Source: a virus | Length of the DNA: 42,417 nt | Strand: one strand, 5' to 3' | IMG/VR virus record: IMGVR_UViG_3300011116_000431 | Location: 1-42,417 of that record | Shown: positions 21,013 to 28,701 of the stretch, piece by piece | Layout: each line of letters opens with the position of its first letter | How positions within the stretch are numbered: the first letter of the stretch is position 1 | The notes under the pieces: model-generated | What the model saw: only the letters and a program-made list of their open reading frames with translations | What the model was told of the DNA's origin: nothing | The model's database searches: none | Made by a program: the position numbers and the translations under genes

Positions 21013-21907
21013 TGTAAACCTCGCATTGATAACAAGCTCCAGTAGTGCTTACATTACACACAGGAGCTTTATTGGCCTTAACGGCATTCAGTATACTCTT
21101 AGACGCATCAAACAATTCCGTAATACCGAAATCACTTTTAGGAACTACAAATTCTTTTACTTCCTGGTCAGCTTTTGACTCGTAAATAAACAAAGCTTCT
21201 TGTGGGGTAGGTACATCTGTACCTTTAAACATGATCTCAAGCAGTTTCATATATACCTGAGCTTGCATGACATGGGTCTGGAACGGAGCCTTTAAGTTAG
21301 CCCAAGCTTTCTTAAAGTCTTTGCCATTCTCTTCCCAGTAAGCCCGATCTTCCCATACAAAAGACCCTTCGCCTACCGACTTTACTTCAAGTAATAAGTC
21401 GTCTCCAAAATCTTTTAGCCAACCATCAGCGTGACCTGAGATGCCGTGCTCTGGACTACTTACAGGAACTTCTCGGTAAGCTAACTCTTTACTGTCACAG
21501 TAAGGACATACAGAAGGACTTGTCTCCCAGAAATCACGCTTAGAGCCATAGCTTTTGTAGCAATCTGAACATCGCCATAAGCCATGCAACTTACCCATTT
21601 TCCAGAACCAGGTCTGCCAACGGTCATGAATGCGGTGCCCCTCTTCAAAGGTAAGCAGGCGTTTCATGCTTGCCTGTGATTTAGGAGGGGCAGGGGGATT
21701 ACCCTGCAGCATATAATAAGCTGCTCTGTGGCACCAGTCTGACTTAATCATTGCTGATGGGTGGATTACATCACTGGCCCTAGAAGTATCTCTAGGGGCC
21801 GCTAGCAACCACCGCTCGACTGATCCCAACACACGGCTAGGTTTCTTTCCCACATCAACTAATTTCTTTAGTGAACCCGCAGGTTTTAATATTCTTTTTT
21901 GCTCCAT
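21002..21907 (-). CDS. Cas4/RecB-like PD-(D/E)XK exonuclease with Fe-S cysteines
   Basis: A 301-aa protein, AAGGAG upstream of ATG. Nuclease residues: H91 in EEGHRIHD, D161 in GISGHADGWL, E174 and K176 in LLLEVKSV. Four cysteines placed as in Cas4/AddB iron-sulfur nucleases: C59 (SDWCHRAAYY), C284, C292 and C295 (GACYQC). An extra zinc ribbon, C113xxC116 and C134xxC137, is inserted between. It would resect DNA ends in recombination. No CRISPR array or other cas gene is present, so a Cas4 adaptation role is not suggested. Confidence 0.88.
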   Translation of the reverse strand: MEQKRILKPAGSLKKLVDVGKKPSRVLGSVERWLLAAPRDTSRASDVIHPSAMIKSDWCHRAAYYMLQGNPPAPPKSQASMKRLLTFEEGHRIHDRWQTWFWKMGKLHGLWRCSDCYKSYGSKRDFWETSPSVCPYCDSKELAYREVPVSSPEHGISGHADGWLKDFGDDLLLEVKSVGEGSFVWEDRAYWEENGKDFKKAWANLKAPFQTHVMQAQVYMKLLEIMFKGTDVPTPQEALFIYESKADQEVKEFVVPKSDFGITELFDASKSILNAVKANKAPVCNVSTTGACYQCEVYNDN

Positions 21908-22182
21908 TTATGTCCATCTCCTTTATGCTTCCAACAATATCCGCTGTTCCATCCCTCAGGATCACTTGGCCAAAGCTCAGTCTTACAAGTTCCACAGAAC
22001 CTGCGGCTAGGTGAAATTGAGCCCTTTGGTTTAACAACAAAATCTCTCTGTCCCTCGCCTGTAAGTGGAGACCACTGAGATGGCTTCTTTATATCTACTG
22101 TTAACTTTGGCGTTTCACACTTGTGTGTTTCTCCTCGCCACCAGACCTTACAGTCTGGACATTTAAATGGCGTGTATTCCAT
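21886..22182 (-). CDS. 98-aa multi-zinc-site protein
   Basis: GAGGAG lies 5 bases before ATG. Two likely metal sites: CPDCKVWWRGETHKC at the N-terminus and CGTCKTELWPSDPEGWNSGYC followed by WKHKGDGH at the C-terminus. Trp-rich between them. Resembles small nucleic-acid-binding zinc ribbons; no family name. Confidence 0.7.
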   Translation of the reverse strand: MEYTPFKCPDCKVWWRGETHKCETPKLTVDIKKPSQWSPLTGEGQRDFVVKPKGSISPSRRFCGTCKTELWPSDPEGWNSGYCWKHKGDGHKWSKKEY

Positions 22183-22491
22183 TTAGTTCTCCTCAACCCA
22201 TTCTTCAAATGTTTTACCGTTTTTTAAAGCTTTACGTTTTAAAGCGTTTCGTTCTCTGTGAGAAAGACCGCCCCATATACCGTACTGCTCGTCCATACGC
22301 TCTGAGTATAACAGACATTCTTTTCTGACAGGACACTCGGGTCTCCCATCTTTTCCAAGACATACGGCTTTAGATTTATCTGCTATAGATTTGTATAGAT
22401 TTTTATCTCTTGGTGGATACCATAACTCAGTATCCATGCCCATGCATTTTGCATCGGCTCTCCAACTCTCTACTGAGAGGGGATCTCGCAT
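22183..22491 (-). CDS. whiB: WhiB-family transcriptional regulator
   Basis: GGAG lies 5 bases before ATG. The 102-aa protein has the WhiB layout: W10RADAKCMG with first Cys C16, LWYPPRDK in place of FFP, then C44, C53PVRKEC59LLYSERMD, the GIWGGLS turn and a basic RERNALKRKALKNGK tail for DNA. Four cysteines should hold a 4Fe-4S cluster. The gap between C44 and C53 is eight residues (LGKDGRPE) instead of the usual two. WhiB proteins are confined to actinobacteria and their phages and bind the main sigma factor; phage ones can repress host whiB genes. Confidence 0.93.
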   Translation of the reverse strand: MRDPLSVESWRADAKCMGMDTELWYPPRDKNLYKSIADKSKAVCLGKDGRPECPVRKECLLYSERMDEQYGIWGGLSHRERNALKRKALKNGKTFEEWVEEN

Positions 22492-22808
22492 TCATACTCC
22501 TGGAGTTTTTGATGTTGCTCCAGGAAATCATCTTCGTCTAATAGAACATAGTTTTTACCATTAAGGTGAAAACCCAAGACTGGCATTCGACCATCTAAGA
22601 TAGCTTCTTTGATGATTTTTTCTAGAACATCGGCTTTAACAGTTACCTGTTTCTTCCCAGTCCACTTGTGCTCAATCAACAGTTCGTCAGACCTAACGTC
22701 GCCTTTACGGCTCCAAAAAGCGCCAGAGGCAGCAATTCTGCTGCCTCCTATCGCTTTAGCCAGTCTGTCTTCATGCTTTCTTGACTGTTTCTGACCCTCA
22801 GATCTCAT
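22470..22808 (-). CDS. PD-(D/E)XK resolvase-like endonuclease
   Basis: A 112-aa protein coupled to RecA (overlap of 11 bases). Core: HEDRLAKAIGGSRIAASGA, then KGDVRSDELLIEHKWT, with D37, E46 and K48 as the catalytic triad and an early Glu (E13). The size and Ser-rich SGAFWSRKGD are typical of archaeal Hjc/phage Holliday-junction-type nucleases. It may be a second junction-processing enzyme besides RuvC, or a nicking enzyme acting with RecA. Confidence 0.75.
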   Translation of the reverse strand: MRSEGQKQSRKHEDRLAKAIGGSRIAASGAFWSRKGDVRSDELLIEHKWTGKKQVTVKADVLEKIIKEAILDGRMPVLGFHLNGKNYVLLDEDDFLEQHQKLQEYECEIPSQ

Positions 22809-23862
22809 GAGCCATTTCCCTGACTCCCTTAGAGCTTGCTACAACCGCTTCGCGTACGTCTCGGTCTAGGGCTTCTTTGAGATCTAATTCTTCTCTAATA
22901 GAGTTTACCACAGCATCAGCACCTTGCCACTTACGGTCACCGTAGGAGTAGTACGCTCCAGCCCTAGTAATTATCCTATTAAGGATACCTAAAGCCACAA
23001 TTTCCTTGGCAAAATCGAACTCTCCTGAGAGGCAATGATCCCCGTTGTCAAAGTAGAAATCTAGGTAAGCGACTTGATTAGGAGGAGCTGTTTTGTTCTT
23101 TAAGGTACGCACGCGAATAGTTTGACCGACTTTGTGCTTCTCTTGACCTTTCCCAGTCTCAATCCACTCGTCACGCTTGACTTCAATGCGGGTAAAGAAC
23201 GCATAGTTCTTAGCTTCTCCACCTGGGGTTGTACGTGGATCACCGTACATAACGCCAATCTTCATACGGTACTGGTTGATAATCAAACCTATGAAAGGAC
23301 GCTCAGATTCTGTAAGCGAGCGTCGTGAAGCCTTGCCAACCTTGCGAAAGAACTTACCTGTAAGGAGGGCACCACGACCGACAGTAGCCTCATCCATATG
23401 TTTTTCGTCTTCGGTTATTGGTACAAGTGCTGGTAAAGAATCAATAACAACGCAATCAATTGCCTTGGTCTCTACCAAATTAATTACAGTCTCGTAGGCT
23501 TCTTCCATGATGTTAGTAGCAACTACAAATACACGGCTTAGATCTACTCCACACATCTCTGCATAAGAAGGGACCCAAGTCTCTGCAGCTACCCATACCG
23601 TAGTGAACTCTGGATCTCGCTGTTGATTAGCGGCTACCGTCTTTAAAGCCAGTGCGGTTTTACCGTTAGAGGCTTCTCCAATAATTTCATGCCACTGGTT
23701 TACAGGGAACCCTCCGCCTAGAATTACATCAAGGGCCAAAGATCCTGTAGTCATTCGACTATTAATCTCTTCGGTAATGTCGGAGCCAAGCACAATCATG
23801 CTTTCTCCGTACTTCTTGTTTAACTTATTAATTGCTTGTAGTAACTCTGCGTTAGGTTTCAT
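22798..23862 (-). CDS. recA: RecA/UvsX recombinase
   Basis: A 354-aa protein. Walker A at about 62-69 (GEASNGKT), Walker B CVVIDSLPAL, and the RecA-type loop region IINQYRMKIGVMYGDPRTTPGG before KNYAFFTRIEV. MTTGSLALDVILGGGFPVNQW is the usual lead-in. It forms filaments on ssDNA for strand exchange and recombination-dependent replication. Flanked by a zinc protein, polymerase, and two nucleases, it anchors the recombination module. Confidence 0.95.
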   Translation of the reverse strand: MKPNAELLQAINKLNKKYGESMIVLGSDITEEINSRMTTGSLALDVILGGGFPVNQWHEIIGEASNGKTALALKTVAANQQRDPEFTTVWVAAETWVPSYAEMCGVDLSRVFVVATNIMEEAYETVINLVETKAIDCVVIDSLPALVPITEDEKHMDEATVGRGALLTGKFFRKVGKASRRSLTESERPFIGLIINQYRMKIGVMYGDPRTTPGGEAKNYAFFTRIEVKRDEWIETGKGQEKHKVGQTIRVRTLKNKTAPPNQVAYLDFYFDNGDHCLSGEFDFAKEIVALGILNRIITRAGAYYSYGDRKWQGADAVVNSIREELDLKEALDRDVREAVVASSKGVREMAHEI

Positions 23863-24236
23863 TAGCCAATCCTGTCTATGATTGTTTGAGGGTTAAAGTT
23901 ATTTGCTGTACTGATCTGTCTTGCTGGAGTAGCTGCCCCAGCACCTCCAGGCTGTGATACACCTTTACCTACACCGCTACCAGACTGTTGAATAGGGTAA
24001 CCACAGTCATAACACCGAGCTTTAGTCTCAGGAGTTACAGATCCGTAGTTGCCACTACCGCATCCAGGACACCTCACCTGCGTAAGAGCACTTTGAGGAA
24101 GCGTAGGAGCTTCCTGAGGCAAAGGCTGTTGTGGAACAGGGTTAAAAGGAACAGGTTGCATAGGTCCTACAGGGGGTGTAGGAGTAGGAGCTGGGGTAGG
24201 AGAACCAAGTTTTTGTGACCACCAATTAGAACTCAC
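23862..24236 (-). CDS. Pro-rich zinc-ribbon protein
   Basis: GTG start inside the polymerase stop (GTGA). 124 aa: WWSQKLG head, a long Pro/Thr linker (PTPAPTPTPPVGPM), a zinc ribbon RCPGCGSGNYGSV...RCYDCGYP, a Gly-rich stretch and a final TANNFNPQTIIDRIG. Such proteins often lie next to polymerase in actinophages. A protein-protein or DNA-binding adaptor role is possible. Confidence 0.7.
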   Translation of the reverse strand: MSSNWWSQKLGSPTPAPTPTPPVGPMQPVPFNPVPQQPLPQEAPTLPQSALTQVRCPGCGSGNYGSVTPETKARCYDCGYPIQQSGSGVGKGVSQPGGAGAATPARQISTANNFNPQTIIDRIG

Positions 24237-26212
24237 TTTGCATCACCCCAACGCTGTACAACTGTAATGTCTGCTACTAAAGGTACGTTTAACAAGTTAA
24301 TTCCTTCCATGGATTCACGTATTGCCTCTACCGTCTCGTCTATCTTATCGTCAGGAGTAAGGGTTACAAGCTCATCATGAACTGTAAGGATAAGCTTAGC
24401 ACTTTCTGGAAGACTCTTATACGCCCTGACCATAGCCAACTTGATAATATCTGCAGCCGATCCTTGGATACGCGTATTGAATGCTTGACGCTCAGCAGCT
24501 GATCGTAAGAACGGATCTCTAGACAAAATCTCTGGCAAGTACCTCTTCCGCCCCAGTACAGTAACCACGTGAGGAGGAGTGTTAGCCCGCGTTGCACCAA
24601 TAATCTTGGAACGATACGAGCCTACAGACGAGAATTGAGCCCCAAAACGAGACAACAAGTCACGAGCCTCAGTAATAGAACAGCCGATGGAACGCGCAAT
24701 CTTATCTGGACCTACGCCATAAGCCATAGCAAGAACCAGGACCTTACCTGCCTTGCGGTCTACTCCCATAGTGTCACCTACAGTTGTGTAGATATCCCTG
24801 TTGTTAAGATAGTTGTCCATCATGATCGGATCTTGAGCCATAGACGCAATAACACGCGGCTCAATCTGGCTGTAATCCGCGACCACAAGCTTGTACCCTT
24901 CGGGGGCGAAGAAAAGGTTTCGAATGGCTTTTCCGTGCGGAGTGTGAGGCGCAGGTACATTCTGAAGATTTGGATTGCGACTACTGAAGCGACCCGTTTC
25001 CGCGCCATGCTGAACGAAGTCACAATGGATACGGCCGTTAATAAGAAGACTTTCTTTTTGCTCACGTTTTTCTTTACCTCCTGTGGTACGAACTACTTCT
25101 CCACCTAGGTACGGAACTACATAGGTGGTACTTAACTTATTAAGATCAGCATACTTGAGTAAAGCGGCAACTAACTCATCTTTTTCTCGGTAATGCTCTA
25201 ACGCCTCAGCAGAGACTGAGTAGTCAGAGTAAGTAAGCTCTATGTTTTGATCTGCCCGCTTTTGCCCCGCGGTAGTAAGCATCTTTGGAGTAAGTCCACG
25301 ACACCCTTGATCTTTAGGGCCATAAAGTATGTATTGCTTTTCACTATTTGAATTAATGTTGAAAGGAGTCTGAGCGATCCTAAAGATGTCTGCTCGGGCT
25401 GTCTCAATATCTTCACGTAACTTAGCGTCTAATTGCTCCAAAGATTCCACATCAATTGGAGCTCCTGTAAGTTTCATAGAACACAAGACTTCTAGAACCT
25501 GCATCTCTAAGTTCATAATCACAGTAAGGTTACTCTGCTCAAGTTTTGGTGCAAGAGTCTTCCACAGTAAGAATGTGTACTTGGCGTCAAGGTAAGCGTA
25601 CTTGGCTACTTCATCAAAAGAATAGGCTTCAACTTCTTTTCCGACACCCTTAACCATTTCATAACCAAACTCACGCTTAAGACAAGCATCCAGACCGCAC
25701 TTGTTCTTATTACGGTTATCAAGTACAAAGGACGCAACCATGGTGTCAAAGTACGGAGCAGTGGGAATCTCTCCACCGTAGTACTTAGCAATAGATGTAA
25801 CGTCGAAAACTAAGTTATGACCAATGGTTAGGATCTCTGTATTAAACATAAGCGGCTTCAAAGCGGCAAACACCTCTGCTGGATATAACTGCTTTGGAGG
25901 AGCACTAAAGATCTTGGTAGCTTTTTTCTTGTCCTTGGAGTAGTCGCTAGGACGAGGAGTAAGCCCAGCCTCGACACGCTTCTCGCCTTGACCTGTTAAC
26001 GGAAAGATCTCTTCAATAAAGTCACCATTGGGGTGACCCATAGGAATAACGTCACAACGGCCATGAGTAGCCAAGGTGATCCAGAGTACATCGTTAATGG
26101 GAGTAGAACCCCTGTGGTCTCCCACAGTTTCTACGTCAAACGCAAAAGCGTCTTGAGTTAAATAATATTCGACCAGTTCAGACAGTTGGTCAGCTGTAGT
26201 AATAATGTTCAT
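24233..26212 (-). CDS. polA: Family A DNA polymerase with 3'-5' exonuclease
   Basis: A 659-aa replicative polymerase. Exonuclease motifs: D26-V-E28 (AFDVETVG), HNLVFDVTSI and YLDAKYTFL. Polymerase motifs: A DYSQIEPRVIAS, B RKAGKVLVLAMAYG, C TVHDELV, plus QAFNTRIQGSAADI. There is no 5'-3' nuclease domain. The residue matching E. coli Phe762 is Leu494, in the O-helix. Phage surveys link Leu at this site to slower or temperate lifestyles. Promoter not evident; a strong hairpin lies 20 bases upstream. Confidence 0.95.
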   Translation of the reverse strand: MNIITTADQLSELVEYYLTQDAFAFDVETVGDHRGSTPINDVLWITLATHGRCDVIPMGHPNGDFIEEIFPLTGQGEKRVEAGLTPRPSDYSKDKKKATKIFSAPPKQLYPAEVFAALKPLMFNTEILTIGHNLVFDVTSIAKYYGGEIPTAPYFDTMVASFVLDNRNKNKCGLDACLKREFGYEMVKGVGKEVEAYSFDEVAKYAYLDAKYTFLLWKTLAPKLEQSNLTVIMNLEMQVLEVLCSMKLTGAPIDVESLEQLDAKLREDIETARADIFRIAQTPFNINSNSEKQYILYGPKDQGCRGLTPKMLTTAGQKRADQNIELTYSDYSVSAEALEHYREKDELVAALLKYADLNKLSTTYVVPYLGGEVVRTTGGKEKREQKESLLINGRIHCDFVQHGAETGRFSSRNPNLQNVPAPHTPHGKAIRNLFFAPEGYKLVVADYSQIEPRVIASMAQDPIMMDNYLNNRDIYTTVGDTMGVDRKAGKVLVLAMAYGVGPDKIARSIGCSITEARDLLSRFGAQFSSVGSYRSKIIGATRANTPPHVVTVLGRKRYLPEILSRDPFLRSAAERQAFNTRIQGSAADIIKLAMVRAYKSLPESAKLILTVHDELVTLTPDDKIDETVEAIRESMEGINLLNVPLVADITVVQRWGDAK

Positions 26213-26231
26213 CTAATACCCTTTTTAAAGC

Positions 26232-26270
26232 CCCTAGCTACAGGTAAAGGGGGAAAACCTGTAGCTAGGG
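26232..26270 (-). terminator. Perfect 14-bp hairpin between ssDNA-binding protein and polymerase genes
   Basis: 26232-26245 pairs with 26257-26270 around an 11-base loop. Read leftward it is followed by GGCTTTAAAAAGGG, a poor T-tract. It may be a partial terminator that lets the abundant ssDNA-binding protein be made in excess over polymerase, or an mRNA processing/stability hairpin. Confidence 0.65.
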
Positions 26271-26282
26271 ACAGTCTATGTG

Positions 26283-26966
26283 TTAGGCCAGTTCTTGTGC
26301 AATCTCGAGAAGCTCAGCGTATGAGTTCTCTCGAATTACCGAACGATCGTATGACTCCGTAGATGCTACAAATGATTCTGCAACATCCTGGTCAAGCTTC
26401 CAATCCTCGTTAAGATCACGAGCCTTTACCGCATTTAGATGATATACGGTGGTCTGCTTGACACCACTACGGCTTAGAGCCCAGTAGTTCTTGTCAAGAG
26501 GACCTTGAGGCGAGAAGTGAGCAGCGTGCAAAGTCTTGTACAACCGTGGGGTTGCAGTAAGAATTTGGCGCTGTGGCCCACCATCTGCGCTTAAGTTAAC
26601 AATGGTAAATGCACGCTTGTCTTCAGGCTTGTTGTTGAGAACTGTACACAAAGGACAATCCCCACCATTGGTCTTTAGACATACGTAAGACTTCTTACCA
26701 ACCTTGTTGGTCAAGAAATGCATTTTGTACGAAGCAAAGGGACCATCAGCATCAATAAACTTGATAATCTGGATCTCTTCGCCGTGCTTGAAATCAACTG
26801 GGAAGTCACCAGTTGGTGTGTGCAGCTTTTCAGCAGCATCCCAACCTGAACCAACAGCAGTTGCGGCGCTCGTTGCCTGAGTAGGTCGAGCATTTACATC
26901 GAAGTCCTCGCCGAAGTTATCGGCTACTGCGAACTCGTCTTCTTTAATTGAACGGTTTACCGCCAT
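26283..26966 (-). CDS. gp32-like single-stranded DNA-binding protein
   Basis: A 227-aa protein with an acidic N-terminal part, an OB-type core and a zinc-like element: YVCLKTNGGDCPLCTVLNN (C96, C104, C107), then FTIVNLSADG. The combination resembles T4 gp32-type proteins of actinophages. It coats ssDNA and should work with polymerase, helicase and RecA. No classic acidic tail is visible; the acid-rich part is at the N-terminus. Confidence 0.75.
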   Translation of the reverse strand: MAVNRSIKEDEFAVADNFGEDFDVNARPTQATSAATAVGSGWDAAEKLHTPTGDFPVDFKHGEEIQIIKFIDADGPFASYKMHFLTNKVGKKSYVCLKTNGGDCPLCTVLNNKPEDKRAFTIVNLSADGGPQRQILTATPRLYKTLHAAHFSPQGPLDKNYWALSRSGVKQTTVYHLNAVKARDLNEDWKLDQDVAESFVASTESYDRSVIRENSYAELLEIAQELA

Positions 26967-26975
26967 GTTTCTATC

Positions 26976-27443
26976 CTATTCACTAGTTTCATTGTTATTA
27001 TTCGCAAGGAGGTTAGTCCATGCCTCAGAAATATCACGAGTGACTTTCTGGTGTTTTTGCCAGTCTATACGAACTTCATCGAATAGTCCAGCACTGTTGA
27101 AAGCATCAACAGCTGTGTCGATCATATCACGAGTATATAACCAACGTCCCTGGCGGGTGTCACCATTTTTATCTACGACGCTAGGCATCTTGTATGTAGA
27201 TGTTGGCAGGTAACCATTCTCGATCCAGTAACGAATCGTAATGATCGGCCTTCCTAGTGCACTTGCCAGTGCCCCAATAGTAAAGAATTCTACTTCCTTA
27301 CCATTGAGAATCTTTGTGTACGCACGAGCAGACCATGAAGGTGTTTCTACCTTCGGCTGTTCTTTGCGTTCCTTCCGCTTACGCTTACTACCTGGGTAGT
27401 AATCGTCAGCAAGAGAAAACATCTGATCGATTAAGTCTTCCAT
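26976..27443 (-). CDS. MerR-like winged HTH protein
   Basis: A 155-aa protein. Residues about 53-80 (EFFTIGALASALGRPIITIR, YWIENGYLP) form a MerR-type helix-turn-helix followed by a wing (GRWLYTRDMIDTAV). The N-terminus is strongly basic (GSKRKRKERKEQPK). There is no ligand-binding dimerisation coil. It is likely a DNA-binding regulator or an accessory protein for DNA replication. Confidence 0.75.
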   Translation of the reverse strand: MEDLIDQMFSLADDYYPGSKRKRKERKEQPKVETPSWSARAYTKILNGKEVEFFTIGALASALGRPIITIRYWIENGYLPTSTYKMPSVVDKNGDTRQGRWLYTRDMIDTAVDAFNSAGLFDEVRIDWQKHQKVTRDISEAWTNLLANNNNETSE

Positions 27444-27444
27444 G

Positions 27445-27855
27445 TTAGCTCTTTGACATTACCAGTGCCCAAGTAATCTTGGACGGGAACATTTTATCAA
27501 TGTCCTCTTCTGTAATCCTACCTTCATAGTATGCAGCCATAATTGCATCCTCATCAAGTACAGGAACCATAGTAACACAACTTTCATACAGTTCACGTTC
27601 TTTTAGAATCAACTCGGCAGCTTCAAAGTCTAAAGATTTTGAAACTCGGCGCTGTTGCAGCACACGCTTGATACCTGATGAGTCCTCATCATCAATCTGA
27701 ACTACGATGTGACCACGGTCATCAGTTTCTCCGAGTGCTTCAATGCCCTCTTTGAGAGACTTCTTAACCTCTGACTGAATCTCAGTTAAAGACTCAATCT
27801 TTTCTTTCAGAACTACGTTCTGACGTACATAATCCTTGATCTCTTCAATATTCAT
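27445..27855 (-). CDS. 136-aa coiled-coil protein of unknown function
   Basis: AAGGAG lies 8 bases before ATG. Residues 1-42 look like coiled coil (LKEKIESLTEIQSEVKKSLK), then HIVVQIDDEDSSGIKRVLQQ (strand-loop) and helices at the end (AAYYEGRITEEDIDKMFP). One cysteine. Not recognised; it sits in the HTH-ssDNA-binding operon. Confidence 0.65.
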   Translation of the reverse strand: MNIEEIKDYVRQNVVLKEKIESLTEIQSEVKKSLKEGIEALGETDDRGHIVVQIDDEDSSGIKRVLQQRRVSKSLDFEAAELILKERELYESCVTMVPVLDEDAIMAAYYEGRITEEDIDKMFPSKITWALVMSKS

Positions 27856-27882
27856 TAGATCAACTCCTTTTCATATAGTACG

Positions 27883-28056
27883 TTACTCTACTACATCTCC
27901 TGATGCAAATCGAGCTTCTTTTAGATACTCATACAACCCATTAACAATAACACTGGTAACCGTCACGCCGTCTTTCTTAGCCTGCTCCTGAGCAGCGTGC
28001 CACAGTTCATCGTCAATCCGTACGGATCTAGCTGGTGTGTTTGATGAATTAACCAT
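27883..28056 (-). CDS. Ribbon-helix-helix repressor
   Basis: Start at ATG 28056, only 8 bases downstream of a TATAAT, so a leaderless mRNA is predicted (common in actinobacteria); an upstream in-frame ATG at 28101 would run through the promoter and operator. The 57-aa protein has the RHH core: strand SVRIDDELW, helix HAAQEQAKKD, GVTVTSVIVNGLYEYL. Dimers insert the strands into DNA. The operator-like palindrome over the promoter suggests autorepression. Confidence 0.8.
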   Translation of the reverse strand: MVNSSNTPARSVRIDDELWHAAQEQAKKDGVTVTSVIVNGLYEYLKEARFASGDVVE

Positions 28057-28063
28057 AATTAAT

Positions 28064-28092
28064 ATTATACAAAACTTGTATATACAATACAG
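28064..28092 (-). promoter_or_regulatory. Leaderless promoter and RHH operator
   Basis: On the minus strand TATAAT occupies 28064-28069; a weak -35 (CTGTAT, 28087-28092) sits 17 bases away. The 17-base palindrome TATACAA-AAC-TTGTATA spans 28066-28082 and overlaps the -10 box. A repressor there would block polymerase binding directly. Confidence 0.65.
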
Positions 28093-28106
28093 GCTATACA
28101 TATACG

Positions 28107-28186
28107 TGGAGCAGCAGGGAATCGAACCCTGGTCCTAAGTACTACCGACATGCGGTTTTAATACTTAGTCGAAACCATCCTGCCCC
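28107..28186 (-). ncRNA. 80-nt tmRNA-like RNA: tRNA-like domain only, no mRNA-like domain
   Basis: Read leftward from 28186, the 5' end is GGGGCAGGATGGTTTCGAC, very like the start of actinobacterial tmRNA, and the 3' end is GGAC followed by T-arm CAGGG-TTCGATT-CCCTG and CTGCTCCA. The acceptor stem GGGGCAG/CTGCTCC is fully paired with the G3-U70 alanine identity pair. CTAAGTA/TACTTAG forms helix P2. Between its strands, where tmRNA has a tag ORF and pseudoknots, only 20 bases remain (with CCG-CATGT-CGG). It lacks encoded CCA. It lies 12 bases beyond the end of the SLT gene and 15 bases before the RHH promoter. Confidence 0.8.
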
Positions 28187-28198
28187 GATACCCCTATT

Positions 28199-28657
28199 CT
28201 AGTACCAGCGGTGATAGTTCCAGAACGATAAGGCTCCACAAGGGGTTCCATACCGTTTTTTAATGTACCTTAAACCCCAGTTAATCTGAGTCTCTGGACT
28301 GGACCACCAACCCTTGCCCATCTTGCTACCTGGGAGAGCTTGTGGGATCCCGTGAGCGCCTGATGAGGAGTTATGTGCATTAACTCTCCACCCACTCTCG
28401 TTATTCCATAGGGTGTGTAAACAAGAGAACTGAGCCCCACACCAATCGTATCTAGCCGCCATAGTTGTTTGGGCTAGTCTCTTGTTGTAAGTGGGTGAGG
28501 CGTAGGGTACACGAGTGTACGACCTAGACGCAGCTTGCGCTTTGCATTTTGTCTGTTTCGCATTAGCGTTAGCCTGACTCTGGGCTGCAGGTAGCGATAC
28601 TAGCAAGCTAGCAAGAAGCGCTACAGCGGGAGCCAGACGTTTGGTTCTGTCTAACAT
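28199..28657 (-). CDS. Secreted SLT-type transglycosylase (lysin-like)
   Basis: Start at ATG 28657 (GGTGGAAG just upstream; a first ATG at 28678 has no ribosome site). 152 aa with a signal peptide: basic MLDRTKR, hydrophobic LAPAVALLASLLVSLPA, likely cleavage after AAQSQANA. The C-terminal domain has catalytic E87 (LWNNESGWRVNAHN), SSSGAHGIPQALPGSKM and FWNYHRWY, the actinobacterial transglycosylase pattern. It cleaves peptidoglycan glycan chains. With the M23 enzyme it could act in lysis or in remodelling; the signal peptide implies Sec export. Confidence 0.88.
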   Translation of the reverse strand: MLDRTKRLAPAVALLASLLVSLPAAQSQANANAKQTKCKAQAASRSYTRVPYASPTYNKRLAQTTMAARYDWCGAQFSCLHTLWNNESGWRVNAHNSSSGAHGIPQALPGSKMGKGWWSSPETQINWGLRYIKKRYGTPCGALSFWNYHRWY

Positions 28658-28701
28658 TACTTCCACCGTACCACACATCTACGGCACGGTCAACCAAGCA
28701 A

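Noticed and set aside
21002-21907. CRISPR-adaptation Cas4
   Set aside because: Although the cysteine pattern is Cas4-like, the neighbourhood is RecA, polymerase and resolvase, so a recombination exonuclease is the better reading.
24569-25108. 179-aa plus-strand frame inside the polymerase gene
   Set aside because: It is antisense to conserved polymerase motifs and looks like a compositional shadow.
28107-28186. attP site in a tmRNA gene
   Set aside because: An attachment site would carry only the 3' end of ssrA; here both ends are present and paired. No integrase is seen in the window.
28107-28186. Ordinary tRNA
   Set aside because: There is no D-stem and no 5-bp anticodon stem with a 7-base loop; the D-loop and GGAC junction are of tmRNA type.
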